The translations under genes and the position numbers were made by a program. This document shows positions 19,659-27,294 of a stretch of 64,000 bases of DNA, piece by piece. The stretch is from NCBI RefSeq assembly GCF_003987495.1, contig NZ_NGJU01000010.1, forward strand, positions 1 through 64,000. The letters are read 5' to 3'. The stretch comes from Vagococcus salmoninarum. GTDB taxonomy: Bacteria > Bacillota > Bacilli > Lactobacillales > Vagococcaceae. Position 1 is the stretch's first letter; every line of letters begins with the position of its first letter. Below the pieces are notes generated by a model. That model saw nothing but the letters and a program-made list of their open reading frames with translations. It searched no databases and was not told the origin of the DNA.

Positions 19659-20105
19659 ATGACGAAGGAACAGGATGTAAAAATCAGTGATGCAGAGTGG
19701 GAAGTCATGCGAGTCATTTGGACGAAAGGTTATTCAACTAGCCCTGAAATTATCAAAGTGTTAGAAAAGAAAATGAGTTGGAAACCAGCAACGATTAAAA
19801 CGTTGATTGGTCGCTTAGTTAAAAAAAATATGTTAAGTACGGAGAGCTCAGGGAACAAATTTATTTATCGCCCGCTAGTCTCGGAAGCTAGAACTGTTCG
19901 CAGTGCTACAGAAACCTTATTTACACATATTTGTGCGCAAAAAGTTGGCCAAACAATTGCGGATTTAATAATGGAAGCAGAATTAACAAAGGCTGATTTA
20001 GACTTAATTATTCAGACTGCTCAAGCTAAGATGGGGGAGGCAGTTAGTTCGATTCCGTGCAATTGCATACCAGGTCAATGTCAGTGCGCCGAACATAAAA
20101 AATAG
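19659..20105 (+). CDS. copY: CopY copper-responsive repressor
   Basis: A 148-residue BlaI/MecI/CopY-type winged-helix repressor. The DNA-binding part is residues 1-75 ([14 protein letters not shown], then the recognition region around [13 protein letters not shown]). The C-terminus carries Cys134, Cys136, Cys141 and Cys143, exactly the CxCx4CxC copper/zinc motif of CopY. In the absence of copper, zinc-CopY binds cop boxes. CopZ delivers Cu(I), which displaces zinc. The ATG at 19659 has AGGAGGGATC upstream; the open frame extends 90 bases further but crosses the promoter. Confidence 0.93.
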   Translation: MTKEQDVKISDAEWEVMRVIWTKGYSTSPEIIKVLEKKMSWKPATIKTLIGRLVKKNMLSTESSGNKFIYRPLVSEARTVRSATETLFTHICAQKVGQTIADLIMEAELTKADLDLIIQTAQAKMGEAVSSIPCNCIPGQCQCAEHKK

Positions 20106-20121
20106 AAATGAGAGTGTTATT

Positions 20122-20331
20122 ATGAAAAAGGAATTTAATGTTACCGGAATGTCGTGTCAAAACTGTGTCAATCACGTTGAAAAAGGCGTCGCTAGTCTCA
20201 GTGGTGTCGCAAAAGTTAAAGTCAACTTAAAGAAAGGCCGGGCAATCGTTAAGTACGATGATTCGGTTATCTCTGATTCGGAGATTATTGCTAAAATTAA
20301 AGACGTTGGTTATGAAGCTGTGGAAGCTTAG
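20122..20331 (+). CDS. copZ: CopZ copper chaperone
   Basis: A 69-residue heavy-metal-associated domain protein with the Cu(I) site Cys12/Cys15 in GMSCQNC and the fold's usual ending VGYEAVEA. It should carry Cu(I) in the cytoplasm to CopY or to a copper ATPase. It lies 16 bases after copY in one transcript, and a terminator follows. The usual copA/copB ATPase genes do not follow. Confidence 0.93.
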   Translation: MKKEFNVTGMSCQNCVNHVEKGVASLSGVAKVKVNLKKGRAIVKYDDSVISDSEIIAKIKDVGYEAVEA

Positions 20332-20400
20332 ACTGGCTGTTTCCGTTAACGGGTGAGGTTGGCTTCCTGAATCTTCTTAATTATTTCAGTTAATAGTAAT

Positions 20401-20438
20401 TAAAAGCGCTAAAGTTGTTTTCTTTATCGCTTTTTTGC
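20401..20438 (+). terminator. Terminator of the copYZ operon
   Basis: AAAAGCG..AAAG pairs with CTTT..CGCTTTT and runs into T residues. Confidence 0.7.
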
Positions 20439-20535
20439 GTGTTATGTATTATCATTATTACTGACGTTTCAAGCTAAAAGGATATAAGGCACTCTGTCAT
20501 GCAGACGGTAAGAGTTTAAAGGAGGTCAAATAAAA

Positions 20536-22017
20536 ATGAGATACAAGTTAACTAAGCCTTATCAACGGATATTTGATTTATTAAATATCTTATTAGATGC
20601 TAACAGCCCCTTATCAAAATTTGAAGTTGCGGAAGAAATTCATTGTTCTCGCCCAACCCTAGACCGGACAATCATCGATACTAATATATTAATTAAGGAA
20701 TTTAGTCAAATAGAATTCACTAATGAAGGCTTATTTTTAGCTAAATCAGGGTATTTAAACAAACGCCAAGTCCGCTCCCTTATTAGTAACGAAACTTTTG
20801 TCGTGCAATTTTTAACTGATTTACTTTTTGGCAAGTTCAATAAAGTCGAAGAATGGTCAGAAGCTAAATTTCATAGCCCCTCAGTCATTTACCGTAAAGT
20901 TAAAAATTTAGAGTTCTTTTTAGGACGAATTGGTATCACTTTAGTCAATGACGAATCAGGCTTAATGTTAAAAGGCGATAGCTGGCGCATTCGCTATTTA
21001 TATTTTCAAATTTTTAAAGAAAAAGCGATTATTGATGATCATTGGCCCTTTAAAGACTTTGAATATCACGTATTACTCAAATTTGTTAAGGCAGTCTGTG
21101 CTGAGTTAGAAGTGCGGGTAAGTCCTATTGTGGAGTATTTTTTCAGCTTAATGACCGCTATTCATCTAGTTGTTTCTAAGAGTGCCTATACAGAAGAAAT
21201 CATAAAGAACGAGCGCTACTTACTTTTATTAAATAATCATAACTTTCAACAGCCTTTAAAAGAACTTGAAGCTCATATTGGTGGCCACTTTACAGAAGAA
21301 GAAAAAGCCATGCTTATTAGTTCAATTGAATTATTTCCAGTGACTTATGAAACTGAGGCAGCCATGCATCGTCGCGTTGTTCACTCCACATTAAGTGATC
21401 ACCTGATGTATCACTTAGCGTTTCAAGTCTATCAAATTTTTCACCCAAGAGAAAAGGATCTCACTAAATTTGTTCAATACTTAGATATTTTCACCTCACT
21501 TGAAATGTTAAACGATTTTCAAGTCATTAATTTTGACGGTGCCCAAAGTCAACCACTACGCTTAGAGAGAAGTCGTCAAACAGAAATATTTATGAGTAAA
21601 ATCCTTCAAGTGGAAGAAAAAATGAAATCATTGCCGTATTATGGTAGTTATGACACTAATCGGGCTTTAATTCAACAAAAACTCTATTTTTTATTTCAAA
21701 CATATGCTTTTATGCCGAATATAGAACCTCTTTCCGTGACAATTGTTTCTCAAGAAGGTCACTTAAAAGAAAAATATTACAAACATCGTTTAATTGATAA
21801 TTTTTTTAGTGAACGAATCAGAACGATTGATTCCCAACTTGTTCATGAACAAGACTTGTGGAACGAAGTTGATTTGATTTTAACGGATTATACATTATCA
21901 AGCTTTCAAAAAGCCAAAACAATTTATTATTTAGATAATGATTTGACAACGAATGATATTCAAAAAATTGATGAACTTGTGACGCGCCTAGAAAAAGCCC
22001 GTCTAAAAAATTATTAA
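20536..22017 (+). CDS. Mga/PRD-type transcription regulator
   Basis: A 493-residue protein of the Mga/AtxA-like class. Two helix-turn-helix segments lie at the N-terminus (about 10-55, with EVAEEIHCSRPTLDRTI, and about 85-150). A long helical PRD-like middle follows, and a C-terminal region of about 100 residues resembles PTS EIIB (SVTIVSQEGH through VDLILTDYT). In this family PTS phosphorylation often tunes activity. AAAGGAGG precedes the start. Its target is unknown; no virulence or PTS operon is adjacent. Upstream genes are separated by a terminator. Confidence 0.78.
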   Translation: MRYKLTKPYQRIFDLLNILLDANSPLSKFEVAEEIHCSRPTLDRTIIDTNILIKEFSQIEFTNEGLFLAKSGYLNKRQVRSLISNETFVVQFLTDLLFGKFNKVEEWSEAKFHSPSVIYRKVKNLEFFLGRIGITLVNDESGLMLKGDSWRIRYLYFQIFKEKAIIDDHWPFKDFEYHVLLKFVKAVCAELEVRVSPIVEYFFSLMTAIHLVVSKSAYTEEIIKNERYLLLLNNHNFQQPLKELEAHIGGHFTEEEKAMLISSIELFPVTYETEAAMHRRVVHSTLSDHLMYHLAFQVYQIFHPREKDLTKFVQYLDIFTSLEMLNDFQVINFDGAQSQPLRLERSRQTEIFMSKILQVEEKMKSLPYYGSYDTNRALIQQKLYFLFQTYAFMPNIEPLSVTIVSQEGHLKEKYYKHRLIDNFFSERIRTIDSQLVHEQDLWNEVDLILTDYTLSSFQKAKTIYYLDNDLTTNDIQKIDELVTRLEKARLKNY

Positions 22018-22071
22018 AAGTAAATGTGAGTTTTATGTGATAAAATAAATAATAAAAGAGGAGTGGTAGTC

Positions 22072-23241
22072 ATGGAAGAATTTACAGGAAGTTTCAATCG
22101 ACAATTAAGTCGTATCACACCGTCGCCAATTAGAGACTTTGACGAAAAATGTTCGAGCATCGAGGGAATTATTAAGTTAACTTTAGGTGAACCGGATTTT
22201 AATACACCGGAACATGTTAAAGCAGCGGGGATCCAAGCGATTCAAAATAATTATTCCCGTTACACGCCTAATGCGGGAGAACTTAAGTTACGGCAAGCCG
22301 TTAGTGCTTTTTTTCAAGAAAAGTACAACGTGTCTTATCGAGCTGAAGATGAAATCATTGTAACTGTTGGAGCAACGGAAGCTTATTCAGCTAGTTTACT
22401 AGCGATCTTAAATCCTGGTGATAAAGTTTTAATCCCAACACCGACCTTTCCAGGTTACGAGCCAGTCGTGACACTAGCAGGTGCTGAAGCAGTTCATATC
22501 GATACATCTAGCAATGGCTTTGTGTTAAGTCCAGAGATGATTCGTCAAGCAATGTCGACTCACGGTCAAGCCGTTAAAGCAATCATTTTAAACTACCCGA
22601 GCAACCCCACGGGAGTCACGTATAATCGTCAAGAAGTCCAAGCAATTGCTGACTGTTTAAAAGAATTTAATATTTTTGTGATTTCTGATGAAATATATAG
22701 TGAGCTGACTTATGAAGGCCAACACGTCTCGATTAGCGAATTTATTCCAGAACGAACAATTTTAGTTAGTGGTTTATCGAAATCCCATGCCATGACCGGT
22801 TGGCGAGTTGGTTTTATTTTAACCCCGGCAAGCATTGCGAGAGAAATTAGTAAAAGCCATCAATTTATCGTGACAGCTAGTACATCAATTTCTCAATATG
22901 CAGCAATTAATGCCTTAACAGAAGGGAAAAATGATGGACAAATCATGAAAGATGCTTATCAAGAGCGGCGAGATTTTGTTTGTGGAGTATTAGCCAAGCT
23001 TGAGATGGAAGTCGCACGACCGTCAGGGGCTTTTTATGTCTTTGCGAAGATTCCCGCTAATTTCGAACAAAATTCTTTAGCTTTTTGTGAAGACCTAGCC
23101 GTCACTGAGAAGCTAGCGATTGTCCCAGGAAGTGCCTTTGGGCCTGGTGGGGAAGGTTATGTTAGAATTAGCTATGCTGCTAGTCTTGCAACCTTAGAAG
23201 AGGCGATGAACCGCCTGACTCGTTTTTTAAAAAACAAATAG
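22072..23241 (+). CDS. patA: PLP aminotransferase, PatA-like
   Basis: A 389-residue class I/II aminotransferase with PLP lysine Lys237 in SGLSKSHAMTGWRVGF, NYPSNPTGVTY and ISDEIYSELTYEGQH. It resembles B. subtilis PatA, the N-acetyl-LL-diaminopimelate aminotransferase of the acetyl branch of lysine and DAP synthesis; other aromatic-type aminotransferases are close alternatives. lysA elsewhere in the window fits that pathway, but other dap genes are absent. The ATG at 22072 is preferred to the GTG at 22063, which lies next to GAGGAG. A terminator follows. Confidence 0.82.
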   Translation: MEEFTGSFNRQLSRITPSPIRDFDEKCSSIEGIIKLTLGEPDFNTPEHVKAAGIQAIQNNYSRYTPNAGELKLRQAVSAFFQEKYNVSYRAEDEIIVTVGATEAYSASLLAILNPGDKVLIPTPTFPGYEPVVTLAGAEAVHIDTSSNGFVLSPEMIRQAMSTHGQAVKAIILNYPSNPTGVTYNRQEVQAIADCLKEFNIFVISDEIYSELTYEGQHVSISEFIPERTILVSGLSKSHAMTGWRVGFILTPASIAREISKSHQFIVTASTSISQYAAINALTEGKNDGQIMKDAYQERRDFVCGVLAKLEMEVARPSGAFYVFAKIPANFEQNSLAFCEDLAVTEKLAIVPGSAFGPGGEGYVRISYAASLATLEEAMNRLTRFLKNK

Positions 23242-23242
23242 C

Positions 23243-23283
23243 AAAAGAGCCAGCTTGAGAAAATTCTCAAACTGGCTCTTTTT
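23243..23283 (+). terminator. Terminator after patA-like gene
   Basis: AAAGAGCCAG.TTGAGAA pairs with TTCTCAA.CTGGCTCTTT, with a T run. Confidence 0.9.
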
Positions 23284-23285
23284 TC

Positions 23286-23390
23286 CTCTACCATACTTTC
23301 CACAAAGTAATCCAGGTAGAGTGGAACTCATATTACGAGTTCTGACGACTCATCGCATGTTAGCAGTATAGCACAGACTGCTTTTATTTA
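23286..23390. ncRNA. Candidate structured RNA with three hairpins
   Basis: Three consecutive perfect stems occur: CTCTACC/GGTAGAG (23286-23292 with 23315-23321, enclosing ACTTT/AAAGT), GAACTC/GAGTTC (23324-23329 with 23337-23342) and AGCAGT/ACTGCT (23362-23367 with 23377-23382), the last followed by a T-rich stretch. The region lies downstream of one terminator and upstream of the Nudix promoter, so neither neighbour explains it. No known RNA family was recognised. Confidence 0.35.
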
Positions 23391-23430
23391 CTACAACTAT
23401 TTATCAAGTCAGTGAATTAGTCAAAAAGTA

Positions 23431-23439
23431 TGCTATAAT
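23431..23439 (+). promoter_or_regulatory. Extended -10 promoter of the Nudix gene
   Basis: TG-C-TATAAT lies about 70 bases before the start. The leader contains CGACTCA/TGAG and CGACT/AGTCG inverted repeats (about 23459-23490). Confidence 0.6.
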
Positions 23440-23508
23440 ATAAGACTTAGGGAACGATTCGACTCAAAGGCTGAGCAAGTAAGTCGGGATAACTTTAGGA
23501 GTGTTTTT

Positions 23509-24144
23509 ATGAGTGAGATACTTAATTATTTTAATCAAGATTATCAAAAACTTGGTCAAGCAACACGAGCTGAGATTCATGAAAAAGGCTTATGGCATGA
23601 AACGTTTCATTGTTGGATTTATACTTACGTTGAAGGGGAGTTGTCGTTGTATTTTCAACAACGGGCTTGCCAGAAAAAAGATTTTCCTAATCAACTAGAC
23701 ATTAGTGCAGCTGGCCATCTATTAGCAACTGAAGGCGTCTCTGATGGCCTCCGGGAAGTGGAAGAAGAATTAGGCTTAGAACTGACTTTCAAGGCATTAG
23801 AAAGTCTCGGAGTCTTTCCAATGTCTTATGATTTTCAAGAGTTGAAAGACCGGGAGTTTACGAATATCTTTCTATATGATGGTTCGAATTTAAGTTTCGC
23901 TGATTTTTATCTCCAAATAGAAGAAGTTCAAGGCCTCTATCTGTTTCCATTAAAAACCTTAATGGCTTTGTTGACAGAGGAAATCACGTCATGTGAACTA
24001 ATGGGAATTAGTCAAGAAGGTAGTCAACATATTAATGAAGTAAAAACCTTTAGAAAAAAGGATATTTGTGCTCAATCAATGGCTTATTACCAATTTTTAT
24101 TCGAAAAACTAAAAAAAAAGCAGTTTAACTGCAATTCTGATTGA
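23509..24144 (+). CDS. Nudix hydrolase, IDI-like subgroup
   Basis: A 211-residue protein whose N-terminal half resembles the isopentenyl-diphosphate-isomerase-like Nudix group (HETFHCWIYTY, SAAGH). The Nudix box reads GHLLATE, six residues, then REVEEELGL. That is one residue shorter in the loop than the standard GX5EX7REUXEEXGU, though the catalytic REVEEE is intact. The substrate is unknown. A GGAG site precedes the ATG. The gene ends in Lys-rich sequence and ylxM starts 57 bases later. Confidence 0.82.
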   Translation: MSEILNYFNQDYQKLGQATRAEIHEKGLWHETFHCWIYTYVEGELSLYFQQRACQKKDFPNQLDISAAGHLLATEGVSDGLREVEEELGLELTFKALESLGVFPMSYDFQELKDREFTNIFLYDGSNLSFADFYLQIEEVQGLYLFPLKTLMALLTEEITSCELMGISQEGSQHINEVKTFRKKDICAQSMAYYQFLFEKLKKKQFNCNSD

Positions 24145-24201
24145 CTATTTATAAGAGAATAGGTAACCTATTAGTGTTAGTAAAAGTTAGGAGCGACAGA
24201 G

Positions 24202-24540
24202 ATGGCTATAGAAAAAACGAATCGAATGAATGCGTTATTTGAGTTTTATTCTACTTTATTAACTGAGAAGCAAATGAATTATGTGGAATTTTATTATGCA
24301 GATGACTTTTCTTTAACAGAGATTGCCGATGAATATGGCGTGAGTCGTCAAGCAGTTTATGATAATATTAAACGAACAGAAAAGATTCTTGAAAACTATG
24401 AACGGAACTTACATTTATATTCAAATTTTATTATGAGAGAAGATTTATTAAATAAAATTAACGTTCATGTTAAAGATAAATACCCAGAAGATTTAGAATT
24501 ACAAAAAATGATAAGAGCAATTCAAGAGATTGAGGAATAG
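24202..24540 (+). CDS. ylxM: YlxM, SRP-associated HTH protein
   Basis: A 112-residue UPF0122 protein with a sigma-70-region-4-like helix-turn-helix ([23 protein letters not shown], about 32-56) and the hallmark [13 protein letters not shown]. It is encoded immediately upstream of ffh in most Firmicutes and has been reported to modulate SRP function in streptococci. GGAG precedes the ATG. The ffh start is 11 bases after its stop, so they form an operon. Confidence 0.93.
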   Translation: MAIEKTNRMNALFEFYSTLLTEKQMNYVEFYYADDFSLTEIADEYGVSRQAVYDNIKRTEKILENYERNLHLYSNFIMREDLLNKINVHVKDKYPEDLELQKMIRAIQEIEE

Positions 24541-24551
24541 GAGATAGTATA

Positions 24552-25976
24552 ATGGCATTTGAGAATTTAACTGATCGTCTGCAAAATGCAATGAGTAAAC
24601 TTCGTCGTAAGGGGAAAGTGTCAGAGGCAGATGTTAAGGAAATGATGCGGGAAATCCGTTTAGCCTTACTTGAGGCCGATGTTAACTTTAAAGTTGTTAA
24701 GGATTTTACTAAACGAGTCAGTGATCGAGCAGTTGGTGTGGAAGTTTTAGAAAGTTTAAGCCCAGCCCAACAAATCGTTAAAATCGTCGATGAAGAATTG
24801 ACAGAAACTTTAGGAACAGCTGCTGTTCCTTTGAATAAATCACCAAAAATTCCAACGATTATTATGATGTCTGGTTTACAAGGGGCAGGTAAAACAACGT
24901 TCGTAGGAAAAATGGCAAATCAACTTAAGAAAACTGAAAACGCCCGACCGTTAATGATCGCAGCCGATGTTTATCGTCCAGCGGCGATTGACCAGTTAAA
25001 AGTTTTAGGCCAACAAATTGATGTGCCAGTCTTTGAATTAGGGACTGAGGTTAGTCCTGTTGAGATTGTCCGTCAAGGTTTAGCCCAAGCTCAGGCGAAT
25101 AAAAATGACTACGTCTTTATTGATACGGCAGGTCGTCTACACATTGACGAAGTCTTAATGGAAGAACTTAAACAAATTAAAGAATTAGCCAATCCAGATG
25201 AAATCTTGTTAGTTGTCGATGCGATGACTGGTCAAGACGCTGTCAACGTGGCTGAAAGCTTCAATGCCCAATTAGAAATTACTGGTGTTGTTGTTACTAA
25301 ATTAGATGGTGACACTCGTGGTGGTGCTGCTCTTTCAATTCGTGCTGTCACAGGTAAACCAATTAAGTTCGTAGGTACCGGTGAAAAATTAACTGATTTA
25401 GAAGTCTTCCATCCTGACCGGATGTCTAGTCGAATTTTAGGCATGGGTGACATGTTAACTTTGATTGAAAAAGCTCAAGTTGACTATGATGAAAAGAAAG
25501 CCGAAGAACTTGCCACTAAAATGAAAGAAAATACTTTCGATTTTAATGACTTTATCGAGCAATTGGATCAAGTGATGGGGATGGGACCAATCGAAGATCT
25601 ACTGAAAATGATTCCTGGGATGAGCAACATGCCTGGTTTAGATCAAGTTAAAGTTGATCCAAAGGACGTAGAGCGCAAGAAAGCTATGGTTTATTCAATG
25701 ACCCCAGCCGAACGTGAAAAACCAGAATTACTAACACCGAGTCGTCGTCGTCGGATTGCAGCTGGTTCAGGTAATAATGTTATCGAAGTTAACCGGATGA
25801 TTAAACAATTCAACGAATCACGAAAAATGATGCAACAAATGACGAAAGGTCAAATGCCTGCTGGGATGGAGCAAATGCTCGGTTCAGGGATCAAAGGCAA
25901 AATGGGTAAAATGGCCATGAATCAGATGGTTAGAAAAAATAAAAAAGCCCGTAAAAAGAAAGCTCGTAAAAAATAA
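24552..25976 (+). CDS. ffh: Signal recognition particle GTPase Ffh
   Basis: Binds signal sequences and, with 4.5S RNA and FtsY, targets nascent membrane proteins. The 474-residue protein has the N domain (1-90), GTPase G1 GLQGAGKTT at 108-116, DTAGR near 190 and TKLDGD near 247. The C-terminal M domain is methionine-rich (MGMGPIEDLLKMIPGM, then SRRRRIAAGSG RNA-binding helix), ending in a long basic tail. Complete. A terminator follows, so it is separate from rpsP here. Confidence 0.97.
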   Translation: MAFENLTDRLQNAMSKLRRKGKVSEADVKEMMREIRLALLEADVNFKVVKDFTKRVSDRAVGVEVLESLSPAQQIVKIVDEELTETLGTAAVPLNKSPKIPTIIMMSGLQGAGKTTFVGKMANQLKKTENARPLMIAADVYRPAAIDQLKVLGQQIDVPVFELGTEVSPVEIVRQGLAQAQANKNDYVFIDTAGRLHIDEVLMEELKQIKELANPDEILLVVDAMTGQDAVNVAESFNAQLEITGVVVTKLDGDTRGGAALSIRAVTGKPIKFVGTGEKLTDLEVFHPDRMSSRILGMGDMLTLIEKAQVDYDEKKAEELATKMKENTFDFNDFIEQLDQVMGMGPIEDLLKMIPGMSNMPGLDQVKVDPKDVERKKAMVYSMTPAEREKPELLTPSRRRRIAAGSGNNVIEVNRMIKQFNESRKMMQQMTKGQMPAGMEQMLGSGIKGKMGKMAMNQMVRKNKKARKKKARKK

Positions 25977-25984
25977 AAGTCAGA

Positions 25985-26017
25985 AACAGGTTGCCTCAGT
26001 TGAGTGACCTGTTTTTT
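25985..26017 (+). terminator. Terminator after ffh
   Basis: AACAGGT/ACCTGTT with an inner CTCA/TGAG stem, then seven T. Confidence 0.85.
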
Positions 26018-26114
26018 TGTGATTAAATAACTAAAAAACAAGTTGTTTTTAAGGTGCCTTTTTTAGTTAACGTTATAAAATATGAGCATTATAAAAGGCT
26101 ATTATGAATCTAAA

Positions 26115-26123
26115 TGCTATAAT
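26115..26123 (+). promoter_or_regulatory. Extended -10 promoter for the small hydrophobic protein
   Basis: TG-C-TATAAT lies 34 bases before the start codon. Confidence 0.6.
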
Positions 26124-26157
26124 ATAACAAATTAGTTATAAAAAGGAGATGGAAAAG

Positions 26158-26415
26158 ATGAGTGGAATTGTTTGGAATTTATTATCAACAGTCATTGGTG
26201 GCGCAATTGGTGGAGGCGGTAGTAAAGCTATTAAAAACTTACCAACTAGCATGACAACAAATGCAGCAACTGGGGCGATAGGCGGTTTAATTGCGAGTTT
26301 TCTAGGCAGTGGCCAACTTGATTTAGCAAGTCTCTTAACAACAATCGTTGGTGGTGCTGGTGCACCGGCTATTTTAAATATTATTATGAAATCTTTAGTT
26401 AAACCTGCAAAATAA
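26158..26415 (+). CDS. Small glycine-rich hydrophobic protein
   Basis: An 85-residue protein, unrecognised. Two hydrophobic glycine-rich segments (about 5-17, with GGAIGGGGS, and 38-77) flank a polar stretch LPTSMTTNAATGA. The pattern resembles small glycine-zipper membrane proteins. The ATG at 26158 lies ten bases after AAAGGAG; the ATG at 26149 overlaps that site. It has its own promoter and terminator between ffh and rpsP. A bacteriocin-like role is conceivable from size and glycine content, but no immunity or export gene is adjacent and no leader motif is seen. Confidence 0.65.
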   Translation: MSGIVWNLLSTVIGGAIGGGGSKAIKNLPTSMTTNAATGAIGGLIASFLGSGQLDLASLLTTIVGGAGAPAILNIIMKSLVKPAK

Positions 26416-26470
26416 TTTATCTTCGTAGCTATTTTAACATTTATTATAAAACGTCAAATAACTAATTTTG

Positions 26471-26508
26471 AGCTATCCTTTGTACCTAAAGTGATGGCTT
26501 TTTATTTT
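26471..26508 (+). terminator. Terminator after the small hydrophobic protein
   Basis: AGCTATC pairs with GATGGCT (one G-U), followed by TTTTATTTT. Confidence 0.6.
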
Positions 26509-26549
26509 CCTAAATGAAGAAAAAGAGCAGAAATAAAACTTTTTTTGCC

Positions 26550-26595
26550 ATGTAAAGAAAAAACACTTTACATCGTTGTGAAAAACTGTTAAACT
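26550..26595 (+). promoter_or_regulatory. rpsP promoter with inverted repeat on the -35
   Basis: TTTACA (26567-26572) and TAAACT (26590-26595) are 17 bases apart. ATGTAAAG-N8-CTTTACAT (26550-26573) is a perfect 8-bp inverted repeat covering the -35. Confidence 0.6.
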
Positions 26596-26632
26596 ACTAT
26601 TTGTAATCAAGTTAATGGAGGTGGAATTATAA

Positions 26633-26908
26633 ATGTCAGTTAAAATTCGTTTAAAACGTATGGGTTCAAAACAAAGCCCTTTTTACCGTATCGTAGTAGC
26701 AGATTCGCGTTCTCCTCGTGATGGACGTTTCATCGAAACTGTAGGAACTTACAACCCGTTGAAAGACCCTGCAGAAGTAGTCTTAAAAGAAGAATTAGTT
26801 TTAGATTGGTTATCAAAAGGTGCACAACCTTCAGATACAGTCCGTAACATTCTTTCTGTTGAAGGCGTTATGAAAAAACACCACGAAGCAAAATACGTTA
26901 AAAAATAA
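26633..26908 (+). CDS. rpsP: 30S ribosomal protein S16
   Basis: A 91-residue small-subunit protein that stabilises 16S rRNA folding. It begins [30 protein letters not shown], the diagnostic S16 start. GGAGGTGG lies ahead of the ATG. khpA follows 13 bases later, the usual arrangement. Confidence 0.98.
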   Translation: MSVKIRLKRMGSKQSPFYRIVVADSRSPRDGRFIETVGTYNPLKDPAEVVLKEELVLDWLSKGAQPSDTVRNILSVEGVMKKHHEAKYVKK

Positions 26909-26921
26909 GGTGGGCTGAAAA

Positions 26922-27167
26922 ATGACAGATGTGAAAGAATTGGTTTTAACCATTGTGCGTCCGTTAGTCAGTCAACCAGAAGAGATTAAGTTAGAAATTA
27001 GTGAATCAGCTGATTTTCAAGAGTATAACTTAACTGTTCACCCAGAAGATATTGGGCGTATCATCGGCAAACAAGGGCGAGTAGCGAAAGCTATTCGAAC
27101 GATCGTTTACAGTGTGCGTTTAGAGGGCCAGAAAAAGGTCCGCCTAAACATATTGGATGGAAAATAA
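26922..27167 (+). CDS. khpA: KhpA, KH-domain RNA-binding protein
   Basis: An 81-residue single KH-domain protein with the GKQG (GxxG) RNA-binding loop near residue 50 in IGRIIGKQGRVAKAIRT. With KhpB/EloR it binds RNA and affects cell elongation in streptococci. It is cotranscribed with rpsP. A terminator follows, whereas in many relatives rimM comes next. Confidence 0.95.
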   Translation: MTDVKELVLTIVRPLVSQPEEIKLEISESADFQEYNLTVHPEDIGRIIGKQGRVAKAIRTIVYSVRLEGQKKVRLNILDGK

Positions 27168-27169
27168 TA

Positions 27170-27208
27170 ACGTTCGTCTCAGTTCTGAAAAGAATTGAGG
27201 CGTTTTTT
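27170..27208 (+). terminator. Terminator after khpA
   Basis: AACG and CTCAGTTCT pair with AGAATTGAG and CGTT around GAAA, then T run. Confidence 0.85.
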
Positions 27209-27254
27209 GATTGTCTAATTAACATTGGAAAGCAATGTGAAAAACTGAGCAATC

Positions 27255-27263
27255 TGTTATAAT
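27255..27263 (+). promoter_or_regulatory. Extended -10 promoter of the flavolipoprotein gene
   Basis: TG-T-TATAAT lies 31 bases before the start codon. Confidence 0.65.
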
Positions 27264-27294
27264 CAAAGTATCACAAATAGATAGGGGTAATCAT

